A stretch of DNA of 64,000 nt from Deltaproteobacteria bacterium. Its GTDB lineage: Bacteria; Myxococcota_A; Polyangia; Nannocystales; Nannocystaceae. Below, in pieces: positions 1-8,242 of this stretch; positions within the stretch are counted from its first letter, which is position 1; each line of letters opens with the position of its first letter. The translations under genes and the position numbers were made by a program. The stretch lies in assembly GCA_016709225.1 (NCBI GenBank), contig JADJEE010000012.1, positions 310,001 to 374,000 of the forward strand. The letters are read 5' to 3'. Under the pieces are notes generated by a model. It was given only the letters and a program-made list of their open reading frames with translations, searched no databases and was not told the origin of the DNA.

Positions 1-1
1 C

Positions 2-1174
2 GCCAACACCAACGCCGACAACCCGATGTTCCGCGACCTCGTGCTCGATTCGCTCGCGTACTGGCACCACGAGATGGGCGTCGACGGCTTCCGCTTCGAT
101 CTCGCGTCGGTGCTCGGCAACGGCTGCGACCGCGACTGCTTCATGTTCGAGCCCGACGCCGAGGACGGCATCCTGCGCCGCGCCGTCGCCGAGCTCCCGG
201 CGCGGCCGGTCGACGGCGGCGACGGGGTCGATCTCATCGCCGAGCCGTGGGGCATCGGCGCGGGCACGTACCAGCTCGGCAACTTCCCCACGGGCTTTGC
301 CGAGTGGAACGGGGTCTACCGCGACACGCTGCGCCGCGACATGAACCTGCTCGGCGTCACGAACGTCACCCCGCGCGAGCTCGTCCGCACGATCATCGGG
401 TCGCCGCAACTCTTCGACGAGGGCGATCGTGGCCCCGCGGCGAGCATCAACTTCCTGGTCGCCCACGACGGCTTCACGCTGCACGACCTGTTCGCGTGCA
501 ACGCCAAGGACAACGACCAGCCGTGGCCACTGGGCCCGTCATCCGGCGGCTCGGACGACAACCTCAGCTGGGACCACGGCGGTGATCCGGCGCGTCAGCG
601 GCAGGCCGCGCGCACGGGGCTGGTGCTGCTGGCGACCTCCGCCGGCGCACCGATGATCACCGGCGGCGACGAGGCCCTGCGCACGATCGGCTGCAACAAC
701 AACCCCTACAACCTCGACGCGGCGACCAACTGGCTCGATTGGTCGCTCGACGATGATGAAGCGACGCACGCGGCGTTCACCGCCGCGGTGCTGCACCTGC
801 GCCGCGATCACCCGGCCCTGCGGCCCCGCGCGTGGATCGACGGCGCGCCCGCGGGCTGGTCATTCCTGACCGACGCCGGCACGGCCGCGGGCGGCGGCTA
901 CCTCGACGATCCGACGCGGCATTTTCTCGCGTGGCGCATCGACGGTCGCGACATCGGCGATCCGGCGCGCTCCATCTACGTCGGCTACAACGGATCCGCT
1001 GGCACCGTGATCGCACACCTCCCCGCGCCCGCGCAGGGCCACGCGTGGGTGCGCGTGCTCGACACGGCGCAGGGCGAGGTGGCGGCACCGGGCAACGAGC
1101 CGCCGATCGCGGGGGCCACCTACGACACCGTCGCGCGATCGATCGTCGTCGCCCTCGAGCTGCCGGTGCGCTGA
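2..1174 (+). CDS. glgX: Glycogen debranching enzyme GlgX, C-terminal part (5' end outside window)
   Basis: This is a GH13 isoamylase/GlgX-type enzyme that hydrolyses alpha-1,6 branches of glycogen in the cytoplasm. The reading frame is open from base 2, and only the last 390 residues are present. Seen directly: the nucleophile region GVDGFRFDLA (Asp at fragment residue 33), the acid/base region LIAEPW (Glu at about 81), and the late GH13 motif AHDGFTLHDLF (His-Asp at about 155-156). A C-terminal beta domain follows. The helix before the nucleophile (YWHHEMGVDGFRFD) and the NDQPWPLG segment fit GlgX better than other GH13 enzymes. It is convergent with the exported amylase, with 8 bp between the stop codons. 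No terminator hairpin is obvious in the gap. Family assignment is firm; separation of GlgX from a bacterial isoamylase cannot be settled without the N-terminus. Confidence 0.9.
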   Translation, partial: ANTNADNPMFRDLVLDSLAYWHHEMGVDGFRFDLASVLGNGCDRDCFMFEPDAEDGILRRAVAELPARPVDGGDGVDLIAEPWGIGAGTYQLGNFPTGFAEWNGVYRDTLRRDMNLLGVTNVTPRELVRTIIGSPQLFDEGDRGPAASINFLVAHDGFTLHDLFACNAKDNDQPWPLGPSSGGSDDNLSWDHGGDPARQRQAARTGLVLLATSAGAPMITGGDEALRTIGCNNNPYNLDAATNWLDWSLDDDEATHAAFTAAVLHLRRDHPALRPRAWIDGAPAGWSFLTDAGTAAGGGYLDDPTRHFLAWRIDGRDIGDPARSIYVGYNGSAGTVIAHLPAPAQGHAWVRVLDTAQGEVAAPGNEPPIAGATYDTVARSIVVALELPVR

Positions 1175-1182
1175 AACGTCCC

Positions 1183-2901
1183 TCAGCGCGCGCGAGCGTA
1201 GACCGCCATCGTGCGCCCCGGCAGCGCCAGCCGCAGCTCGCCCTCGGTGATCGTCACGGACCGAGGGCCGCCGGCGCCGAGCAGCTCGACGAGCTCGGTG
1301 CCGTCGGTGAAGAGCGCGAGATCGGCCTCCGACAGCGCCTCGTTGGCTGCGATGCGGATGGCCACCGGGCCCGCCGCGTCATCGTCGTTGTTGAACGCGA
1401 CGACAATCGGATCGACCACGTCCGTGCGCACGAACGCGAAGATGTTCGCGGCCTGACCGCCCTTGCGCCACAGCTCCACGTAGTCGCCGCGCACGAGCGC
1501 TGGGTGCTCGCGGCGCAGCGCGATGAGTTGCTGCACCCGCGCGAAGGTCACGTCGGCGCCTGGCAGCGCGTCGTCGGGGTGATCGACCGCGCGGCCGTCC
1601 TCGGTGAACGCCCAGCTCGGCATGTCGCGACGGTTGTCGGGGTCCCCCGCGCCGAGCAGCCCGACCTCGTCGCCGTAGTAGAGCATCGGGATCCCGGGCA
1701 AGGTGAACAGCGCGCCCAGGGCCAACAGATGGCGGCGGTGGATCTCCTGCGGGTCCGCATCGACGGCGCTGGTGAAGCGCGGCACGTCGTGGTTGTCGAC
1801 GAAGCTGGTGAGCGCGCGCAGCCGGGCTTGCCCGAGCACGTCCACCTGCTCGGCGACGCGCGACGCCAGGGGATTCACCGAGCCGCCGCCGCCGAAGACG
1901 TGGCCGAGCTCCGCCATCAGCGGGAAGTTGAACAGCGAGTCGAAGCCGGCGTCGAGGTACGGCACCAGCTTGGCGGTCGATCCGGTGTCGAACACCTCGC
2001 CGACGACGAACAGGTCCGGCTTTGCCCCGTGCACGGCTGGGATCCACCGCTCGGCCCAGTACTCGACCGGGACGTGCTTGACGGTGTCCATGCGCACGCC
2101 GTCGATCGCGACCCGCTCGATCCAATCGACGCTCTGCGTGTCGAGGTAGTCGGCGACCTCGGGGAGCTCCTGGGCGAAGTCGGGCAGCGGTGAGCCGCCG
2201 ATCGGGCAGAACACCTCCGCGGGACCGAGCTGCGCGCAGCCGTCGGGATCGTGGAACCACTCCGGGCGCTGCTGGACCACGCGCGCGCCGGGCCCGGCGT
2301 GGTTGACGACCATGTCGAGCACCAGCCACCGGCCCGACGCGTGGAGATCGTCGGCGAGGCCCTGCAGATCCGCGAGCGTGCCGAGCGTGGGCTGCATCGC
2401 GCCGTCGTCGGGTTCGGCGAAGTCGGCCCAGTAGCCGTGGTAGCCGCAGCGATCCGGCGACTGAGCGTACACCGGCGTGATCCACAGCGTCGTCACACCG
2501 AGCGACTCGAGGTGATCGAGCCGGTCGCGGATGCCCTGCAGATCACCGCCGTGGAACTTGCGGGGATCGTCGGGATCGAAGCAGCCCTCGGGGCCCAGCA
2601 GGTCGTTGTCGGCCTCGCCGTCGACGAATCGATCCGGCATCACGAGGTAGATCACCTGCTCGGCAGCGTCGAGTCCGGGCGTGTCGCCGCCGGTGGTGGT
2701 GGCGTCGTCACCGCTGGCGTCGGAGGCAACGCCCGAGTCGACCTCTGCGCCGCCCGTGCTCGCCGTCGCGTCCACGGTGGTCGGCGACGTCGAACCGTCG
2801 GTCGAGGCGCCGACCCCGGATGTCGTGCCGACCGGCATCGACTCGAGCTCCGCGGCGCCGCACGCAGCGACCGACATCAGGCACCAAGCGAGCCGGGTCA
2901 T
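1183..2901 (-). CDS. Exported GH13 alpha-amylase-family lipoprotein
   Basis: The product has 572 residues. A short lipoprotein signal (MTRLAWCLMSVAAC, lipid Cys14) is followed by a Ser/Thr/Gly/Asp-rich linker to about residue 78 and then a GH13 catalytic barrel. Conserved region I is DMVVNH (196-201). The nucleophile is Asp272 in GVRMDTVKH, the acid/base is Glu302 in VVGEVFD, and the last catalytic Asp is Asp372 in FVDNHD. A beta-sandwich C-terminal domain closes the protein. It probably hydrolyses extracellular alpha-glucans at the cell surface; substrate specificity cannot be read from sequence. The start is the ATG at 2901, which gives the signal peptide directly. A TACCGT hexamer preceded by TG lies 8 nt upstream, matching the near-leaderless pattern seen elsewhere in the window. 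Confidence 0.88.
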   Translation of the reverse strand: MTRLAWCLMSVAACGAAELESMPVGTTSGVGASTDGSTSPTTVDATASTGGAEVDSGVASDASGDDATTTGGDTPGLDAAEQVIYLVMPDRFVDGEADNDLLGPEGCFDPDDPRKFHGGDLQGIRDRLDHLESLGVTTLWITPVYAQSPDRCGYHGYWADFAEPDDGAMQPTLGTLADLQGLADDLHASGRWLVLDMVVNHAGPGARVVQQRPEWFHDPDGCAQLGPAEVFCPIGGSPLPDFAQELPEVADYLDTQSVDWIERVAIDGVRMDTVKHVPVEYWAERWIPAVHGAKPDLFVVGEVFDTGSTAKLVPYLDAGFDSLFNFPLMAELGHVFGGGGSVNPLASRVAEQVDVLGQARLRALTSFVDNHDVPRFTSAVDADPQEIHRRHLLALGALFTLPGIPMLYYGDEVGLLGAGDPDNRRDMPSWAFTEDGRAVDHPDDALPGADVTFARVQQLIALRREHPALVRGDYVELWRKGGQAANIFAFVRTDVVDPIVVAFNNDDDAAGPVAIRIAANEALSEADLALFTDGTELVELLGAGGPRSVTITEGELRLALPGRTMAVYARAR

Positions 2902-2961
2902 CGCGGATCACGGTACACCCTCGAGGCGCACTGGTGTGGTCGTCGGGGCCGTCGAGCGAAA

Positions 2962-2973
2962 CTCAGCGCTGAG
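2962..2973. promoter_or_regulatory. 12-bp perfect palindrome upstream of the amylase
   Basis: CTCAGCGCTGAG is a perfect 12-bp palindrome in the 165-bp gap between the amylase start and the end of the next minus-strand gene. It lies about 60 bp upstream of the amylase start. It could be an operator or part of a terminator for the upstream gene; nothing further supports either role. Confidence 0.25.
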
Positions 2974-3066
2974 TCACGTCAAAGGCTCGACCGGGGTCGA
3001 ACCGGGGGCCGAGGATGGGGACGGTTCGGTCGTGTCGGCGCAGCACCAAAGCGGCTGGTAGATGTC

Positions 3067-3453
3067 CTACTGCCGGTTCTTACCCGTGTGGCACGGGTAG
3101 ACCTGCGGCGCGGTGGCGAAGTCCACGCCGTAGGGAACGTCGATGTACTCACCGGTAGAGACGTTACGGATCCGGCCGACGGTATCGTTCTCGCCCGTGT
3201 CGAGGTCGCCTCCCCAGACGTCGGCGAATTCGATCGGCTTGTCGCTCTCGAGCTCGATGAGCTGCCACTGCTGGCGTGGATCAGTGGCGTCACATCGATC
3301 CATGATCAGCCCGTGTGACCCGAGCTGCAGGTCGCTGGTCCGCAGGTCGTCGTCGTCGCCCCCATTGTGCTCGGGGGTCATGAGATCGACGCAGTTGGGG
3401 GTCTCATCGCGCGCCACCATCCGAGCTCTGACTGTTTCCGAGAACTCCTTCAT
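3067..3453 (-). CDS. Small ricin-B/beta-trefoil-like protein, probably truncated
   Basis: The product has 128 residues and no signal peptide. Two features suggest a ricin-type beta-trefoil: a QQWQL segment (the QxW motif) and the repeat-like phrase IRNVSTGEYIDV, followed by YPCHTGKN. In ricin-like lectins a PCHxGxN segment is normally followed by Q-x-W; here the frame stops two residues later, so the last subdomain looks cut off. The start ATG at 3453 is preceded by an AAGAGAG ribosome-binding-like stretch. It lies beside a large secreted protein and a patch of decayed sequence, so it may be a remnant of a bigger secreted lectin-domain protein. Function is unknown and the domain call is tentative. 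Confidence 0.5.
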   Translation of the reverse strand: MKEFSETVRARMVARDETPNCVDLMTPEHNGGDDDDLRTSDLQLGSHGLIMDRCDATDPRQQWQLIELESDKPIEFADVWGGDLDTGENDTVGRIRNVSTGEYIDVPYGVDFATAPQVYPCHTGKNRQ

Positions 3454-3580
3454 CTCTCTTCATCACGTCTCGCCCCGGGGTCAGATCTGCGGCCCGTCCT
3501 GCTGCCGCGTGGAGGCTGCAACTACCCTGACAGAGGGGGCGGGCGGGCTCGGCAGGCCCGCGGCTCCCGCGGTCACGACG

Positions 3581-6500
3581 TCACGGCAACGGCACTGCAT
3601 CGAGCGTCGCCCAGATCCCGACGAATGCCTCGGCGACGGGCGGAGGTGGCATCGGGCCGGGGCCGATGTACCGCCCGATCACACCGTCGGGTGCCGACTC
3701 CGGTGCACCCGCCGAGCAGCACAGATGCGCGACCGGCCCGGTGTCGACCGCACACTGGACCAAGAAGCACTCGGGGTTGCGCAGGCTCGCCGGCAAACTC
3801 GGCGTGCAGCCGCCGGCCAACGGGAAGCCCATCGCGCCGTGGGCCCGATCGTCACAGACGTCCTGGCCGTAGCTGCAACGGAGGTCGTCGAGTGCCACAC
3901 CGGGCGGTCCCTCGACGCACGCGGTGAAGCGCTTGCCGATGGCGTCTCCGATTCCGCAGCTCGAGTCGCAAAGACCCTCGGCGCACTGGGTGCCGAGGTC
4001 GATGGACTGGGTGATTCGATGATCGTCGTCCGAGCTGCGCGCGATGCCGAACTTCTCCTCGGCGTGGAAGGAGAACGCGTGGATGGCCTCGTGCATCAGC
4101 GTCCTCGACAGGTACGCACCGGGGTCGATGCCGAGCTTGTCCGCCTCGGCGAACGCCCTGGAGACGTCGACGATGATCTGCACGAATCTCACGTCTCCGG
4201 CCTCGTACAGGGTGGCCGTGCCCAACGCACCTCGGGGCACGACGCCGTAGTCCGCGTACGCGAGGTCCTCCGCGACCGCACCGTCGATCAACTCGCCGAC
4301 TTCTTCCTCGCTGAGGCCGGCGTAGCGCGGGTTGTCTCGGATCGCGTCGATGAGCATGCGCCGTGCGAGCCCGCCGTTGCGGAGCGTCTGTGTCACTCGT
4401 TCGATCGCATCTTGGTACACGTCGAGCTGGCCCTCGGTGGGCGGCGTGTAGGGGGCGGTCTCGGGTTCGTCGGGGGCGTCGGCATCGTCCGGTGGGGGAT
4501 TCTCGGTGGTGTCGCCTTCGGGCTCATCACCGGCCACGCAGAAGTCGCCGAGATCGATCGCCAAGTCCCGCGGAGCAGAGGTGGCATCGAGCGCGCACCG
4601 CATGATCGTGTCCAGCTCGGGGTCGGCGGAGAACCTGCCGCGGCGCGCGTCCAGCGGTGGTCCCATGCATCCGGCCATCGCGACGCCGGCGGCACCGCCG
4701 GTGCCGTCGCGGCCCGAGCCTCCGTCGCAGCCATTCTGCTCGGCAAGATCGGCGCGGGAGGTCCGCAGATGGGTGAGTGGACTGTCGGGCGCGCCAGGAT
4801 TCGGCGGCGCCGCGCCAGGTGTCAGATCGAACGGGGTCGAGCCCGCGGCGCAGGTCCTGGCCGAGCGGCACATGAATCCCCCGGCGATCGCCTCGAGCAG
4901 GGCACAGTCGCCTTCACCGAACTGCCGGAGATCCTGGAGCTCGCGCAGCATGTGATAGGGATCGATGTCGACGCGCTGCAGTCGCCCGGATCGCATCGGA
5001 TCGGGCAACCACACTCCGAGCCGATCCAACACGAGCCCGCGTCCGTTCGCCAGCGCGCGCCGAGGCAGGTCGTAGCTGCGACACACGAACGACTCGCACG
5101 CCGGATCGTCGGCAGCGTGTTCGAAGTCGAAGCCTTCGTCGGGCACGTCGCCCGCAACGAGCACACGGCCATCGAATCGCGCCCGCAGCAGGCGATAGGA
5201 GCCCGGAATGGTCGAGTACTTGGCCGCGTCGAATGTCAGCAACGTGATCGGCAGGGCATTGTCGAGCAACCAACGGACCGCCTGCTCGTGGCCGGCATCG
5301 GCGAGATCGGCCGCGGTCTCGAGTACTGCGTCGGACCATGCGGCATCGAGGCGTGCGATTTCGCCGTGATTGAGGCAGCGGAATCCGCCATGAATCGCCG
5401 TGAGCGCGTCGACCATCTGTTGGGTCTGCAGCTCCCGGTCGGTCGTGCGTAGCGCTCGCGCGTACGCGAACAGATACGACGGGGTCGATTGCGGCCAGCT
5501 GGCGTCGGTCGTCGACTCGTGGACCACGACATTGGCGCAGTCGGTGCCTCGCGCGCTGGTCCCGAGTGGCGTAGCTGCCAGGATCGTTCGACCGACGGCG
5601 ACGAACATCGCGTACTCCTGGATCCGGCGCACGTCTTCGTCGTCGTCCACCTCCGACTCGGAGCTGATCGATCCCCGTACCTCCGCGATCGCGGACGCGA
5701 CGGCGTCCATCAGCTGGGTTCTGCGTGCCTGGTACACAGCCGGCGGTAGCGCCGAGGTATCCGCGGGGACGAAGTCGGGGCCGAGAGCGGATAGGTTGGC
5801 GGTCAGCTCCGCCTGCGCATCCGCGATGCGCGAGCGCCACTGCGCGGTCGAGAAGCTGGACAGGGCGAGCGAGGCCGCCTCGAGGCGCCCGCGGGCATCC
5901 AGCGTCGGGTGCAGGTGGACGTCGCCGTCGGGGGTGATGCGCACGAGATCGTCGAAGCGATCGCCGTTGAGGTCGGCCCATAGGCAACGGTCCTCGGTCC
6001 CACAGGTCGCGGCCTGGGGCAGCGCCAGGGGTAGTTCCCATTCGTACGATGAGGACCACACGAGCGTGCCTTCGGGATCGGCTTGCAGGATGTCGGTGCG
6101 CCCGTCGCCGTCGAGATCCGCGAATTCGCAGCGGTCGGTCCCGCAGTCGGCCGCGACGGAGAACCTCGAGGCACCATCGGCCCCGAACGCGCGGACGCCC
6201 GCCTCGCCATTCTGCCACGCCAGCCACTCGGCGCCGACGCTGCCATCGAGCTCGACCAGGCGACACTGCACGCCTTGATCGCAGGGCGTCGGTGCTTGTT
6301 GGACCTCGGTGTTCTCGCCGAGTCCGGCGGCGTGCACTCGGGCAGCCTCGTCGATCCACACTAGCTCGGCGCCAGGCGACTTGTCCCACGGCGCCGCGGC
6401 ACAGCGGGCGTCTGCATCGGCGCAGAATCCGGCCGTGACCAACGGGTCCGCGATGAGTTCGATGTCCTCGCCGACCGACGCGAGTCGCTCGACCCTCACC

Positions 6501-6946
6501 TTGCCATCGCCCCGAGCGATGTGCGCGAGCTCTGCTCCGCGAGCACCGTCGAGATCGGCAACGATGCAGATGTGGTCCAGTTCACAGCGATTTGCCAGCA
6601 GGCGCGGCGGAGCTAGCCCCCACCCGTTGCCGTAGGCGACGGCGATCGTGCCAGGGTCTGCGAACGTGCCACTGGGATCGCGGCGGACGAGGTCGGCTTT
6701 GCCGTCGCCGTCGACATCGCTGAAGCTGCACACGACGGTGGCCGGGCACGGCGCCTGCACGCTCGCGACGGGCTCGAGCACGGGAATCCGCAGACCTACG
6801 CCGGCGCCGAGAGGGGTTGCTGCCCGTGGACTGTCGGGTCCGTCGGGCAACGGATCGCTGTGGCAGGCCGTGGACGCGAGCAGTGCGCTGACGACGAGGC
6901 GGCACCGCTTCGGGGCGAGTGACGGAGAACCGTGAAACATTGGCAT
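3581..6946 (-). CDS. Large FG-GAP-repeat lipoprotein with HExxH metallopeptidase-like motif
   Basis: The product has about 1121 residues. The frame is open to 7054, but that extension runs antisense through a pseudogene on the other strand. The ATG at 6946 gives a lipoprotein signal ending LLASTAC, so it is preferred; ATG 6940 is an alternative. The N-terminal half carries FG-GAP/VCBS-like repeats with calcium-binding style loops (FSDVDGDGKADLV, FADLDGDGRTDIL, WADLNGDRFDDLV). The C-terminal third holds LMHEAIHAF, with HExxH at residues 952-956 (4079-4093), the usual zinc-binding motif of metallopeptidases; the third ligand is not identifiable. Several Cys pairs near the C-terminus suggest disulfides. 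It is probably a cell-surface protein with peptidase activity. Catalytic function is inferred only from the motif. Confidence 0.75.
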   Translation of the reverse strand: MPMFHGSPSLAPKRCRLVVSALLASTACHSDPLPDGPDSPRAATPLGAGVGLRIPVLEPVASVQAPCPATVVCSFSDVDGDGKADLVRRDPSGTFADPGTIAVAYGNGWGLAPPRLLANRCELDHICIVADLDGARGAELAHIARGDGKVRVERLASVGEDIELIADPLVTAGFCADADARCAAAPWDKSPGAELVWIDEAARVHAAGLGENTEVQQAPTPCDQGVQCRLVELDGSVGAEWLAWQNGEAGVRAFGADGASRFSVAADCGTDRCEFADLDGDGRTDILQADPEGTLVWSSSYEWELPLALPQAATCGTEDRCLWADLNGDRFDDLVRITPDGDVHLHPTLDARGRLEAASLALSSFSTAQWRSRIADAQAELTANLSALGPDFVPADTSALPPAVYQARRTQLMDAVASAIAEVRGSISSESEVDDDEDVRRIQEYAMFVAVGRTILAATPLGTSARGTDCANVVVHESTTDASWPQSTPSYLFAYARALRTTDRELQTQQMVDALTAIHGGFRCLNHGEIARLDAAWSDAVLETAADLADAGHEQAVRWLLDNALPITLLTFDAAKYSTIPGSYRLLRARFDGRVLVAGDVPDEGFDFEHAADDPACESFVCRSYDLPRRALANGRGLVLDRLGVWLPDPMRSGRLQRVDIDPYHMLRELQDLRQFGEGDCALLEAIAGGFMCRSARTCAAGSTPFDLTPGAAPPNPGAPDSPLTHLRTSRADLAEQNGCDGGSGRDGTGGAAGVAMAGCMGPPLDARRGRFSADPELDTIMRCALDATSAPRDLAIDLGDFCVAGDEPEGDTTENPPPDDADAPDEPETAPYTPPTEGQLDVYQDAIERVTQTLRNGGLARRMLIDAIRDNPRYAGLSEEEVGELIDGAVAEDLAYADYGVVPRGALGTATLYEAGDVRFVQIIVDVSRAFAEADKLGIDPGAYLSRTLMHEAIHAFSFHAEEKFGIARSSDDDHRITQSIDLGTQCAEGLCDSSCGIGDAIGKRFTACVEGPPGVALDDLRCSYGQDVCDDRAHGAMGFPLAGGCTPSLPASLRNPECFLVQCAVDTGPVAHLCCSAGAPESAPDGVIGRYIGPGPMPPPPVAEAFVGIWATLDAVPLP

Positions 6947-7007
6947 GTCGGGGCCGCAGTACCGCGACCGCCGGCATTGTTCCCCACGAAGTCGCCGCGC
7001 GGATCGA

Positions 7008-7278
7008 GATCCGGCGAACTTCCCCAACGCTGCGTCCGTGGTGTTCGCCAACAACTACGAGTTCCTCTACGGCACCGGCGACGTGATGGCGTGCGACGTG
7101 TCGGCCTGGCCGGCTTCGATCCGCCGCTGCCCTCGACCGCGGAGCTCCGCGACATCGTGGTGTGGATCGACGCGCAGTACCTGAGTTCACCGATCTCGCG
7201 GTCGAGGCCCGGGCCAAGCTCGGCGACATGGCCCGGGCAGACGGGTGCGGTCACGAGGCGGACACATTCGTCCGGTAA
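7008..7278 (+). pseudogene. Frameshifted remnant of an SGNH-hydrolase lipoprotein gene
   Basis: Three successive frames together match an internal stretch of the intact SGNH lipoprotein at 29498-30700. Frame one (7008 to about 7100) reads DPANFPNAASVVFANNYEF then YGTGDVMACDVS, against DPENFPNGAFVVFANIYEF and DGTGEVMSCDVS. Frame two (about 7104-7187) reads GLAGFDPPLPSTAELRDIVV then WIDAQYL, against GLAGFDQPVPAPDQLAEMIV and WANEQYM. Frame three (about 7188-7278) reads LAVEARAKLGDMARADGCGH, against IAVDTQSDMIFLLESFCGH, and ends at TAA. Both changes of frame fit single-base losses. No start codon, signal peptide or GDS box precedes it, so only an internal part of the ancestral gene survives. The first two segments match clearly; the third is weaker. 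Confidence 0.72.
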
Positions 7279-7516
7279 CTCCGGTGGCAGCTCGGGCGAG
7301 TCATCGGGTGCGGTGGTGCCACCTCGAGAGCTGCCGAGGCCTGCGTCGGGGTCGATCGAGGACGCGGCGGGAATCGAACATCAAGGGGGGCATCACTTGG
7401 TGACCGCGCTGTGGCACGCGGCGCAGGTTCGGCCGGGGACGAGCACCGGCGCCCACTTGGTCGGACCGCGCCTCGAGGTCTGACGCCAGACGATCGGCGA
7501 CGTGCGACGCGTACGG

Positions 7517-7789
7517 TCAGCTCTCGCTGCCCGGCACCGCAGAGACACCCTCGTAGAAGACTCGCGCCAGCTCGATGTCGCCGGTCTTGGTCAGCGCGTC
7601 GCCCATGGCCATGAACATCAGCTCGAGGTTGTGGGGGCTCTTCTCGCTCCAATGGCAGCGGGCCACGCCCTCGGTGGGGGCGTCATGATAGCCGGCGACG
7701 TAGGCCGCGAGGTCGGGATTCTCGCGATCGAGCGGCGTGCCGTTGCAGAGGTCGAAGTGCGTCCAGAAATCCTCGATCGCGGTCGGCAT
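7517..7789 (-). CDS. Small uncharacterised protein (90 aa), possible gene remnant
   Basis: The frame from ATG 7789 encodes about 90 residues, beginning MPTAIEDFWTHFDLCNG and ending near VFYEGVSAVPGSES. The composition is protein-like, with a helical look (LELMFMAMGDALTKTGDIELARVFYEG) that resembles one TPR-like hairpin, plus two Cys. The frame stays open up to 7999, but the upstream part is low quality and overlaps another open frame on the plus strand. There is no signal peptide, so this may be the C-terminal remnant of a longer protein in a decayed stretch. I do not recognise a family. Confidence 0.45.
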   Translation of the reverse strand: MPTAIEDFWTHFDLCNGTPLDRENPDLAAYVAGYHDAPTEGVARCHWSEKSPHNLELMFMAMGDALTKTGDIELARVFYEGVSAVPGSES

Positions 7790-7817
7790 GCCTACCCTCG
7801 ATGTCTCATGCTGGTGA

Positions 7818-8078
7818 CCCGCACCGCCCGCGCCCTCGACGATCGACGGCGACGCCACCGCGCTCGTCGACCTGTCGCTCATCTTCGACGATGCCGCCCT
7901 CGGCGGGTTCTCGACCGGGACGAACCTCTCGGTGGTGCGTGCCGAGGACACGCCGTGGGTCACCGCCGGCAAGTCGGGCGAGAGCCTCGTGCTGGGCACC
8001 TCGGTGCTCGACGATGCCCGCGCCGGCTGTCGTGTGTGCCGCCGCGGGCAGACGCTTGGTCGCCGCGCGAGCGGCTAG
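7818..8078 (+). pseudogene. Start-less ORF remnant ending in the foldback element
   Basis: The frame is open from just after a TGA at 7815 to a TAG at 8076-8078, about 86 codons, with no plausible initiation codon near its upstream end. Its middle looks like genuine protein (LVDLSLIFDDAALGGFSTG, then RAEDTPWVTAGKSGESLVLG), while the last 15-20 residues are Arg-rich and look like read-through of non-coding sequence. The stop codon lies in the left arm of the inverted repeat. I interpret it as an internal fragment of a lost gene. No family was recognised, and it may be chance coding in GC-rich DNA. Confidence 0.35.
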
Positions 8079-8242
8079 TACCTCGACACAGCGATTGTGA
8101 TGGGTCAGAACGCCGTCATGGCCGCGACTCCGCAAGGCGCCGTGCCGCCGGAATACCGGGCGTATTTCAAGGTGCGGCAACGCAGCGAGGCGCGGTCAGG
8201 GCGGTGTTATGGCCCGTCACAATCGCTGTGTCGAGGTACTAG
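8075..8242. mobile_element. 168-bp foldback (MITE- or REP-like) element with 26-bp inverted repeats
   Basis: Positions 8075-8100 and 8217-8242 are perfect 26-bp inverted repeats, both bounded by CTAG. One mismatch and three more paired bases extend the arms inward. The 116-bp interior continues as an imperfect palindrome around about 8159 (AATAC at 8152-8156 pairs with GTATT at 8162-8166). No transposase is encoded. It sits exactly between a plus-strand frame and a minus-strand gene. The TAG of each is the inward-facing copy of the terminal CTAG, so the element ends both reading frames. A transcript from either side would form a very long hairpin. It is either a non-autonomous foldback element or a large bidirectional terminator. 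Confidence 0.65.

Noticed and set aside
831..2193. Long plus-strand frame across the glgX/amylase junction
   Set aside because: It is an antisense shadow in GC-rich DNA; both overlapped genes have catalytic motifs, and the shadow is Arg-rich without homology.
2985..3030. T-loop-like GGTCGAACC phrase suggesting a tRNA
   Set aside because: The flanks are direct repeats, not a T-stem inverted repeat, and no acceptor or anticodon stems can be drawn at the right spacing.
6947..7054. N-terminal extension of the FG-GAP protein to 7054
   Set aside because: The extra residues are antisense to the SGNH pseudogene (the same antisense pattern occurs opposite the intact gene near 30350); the lipoprotein signal begins at 6946.
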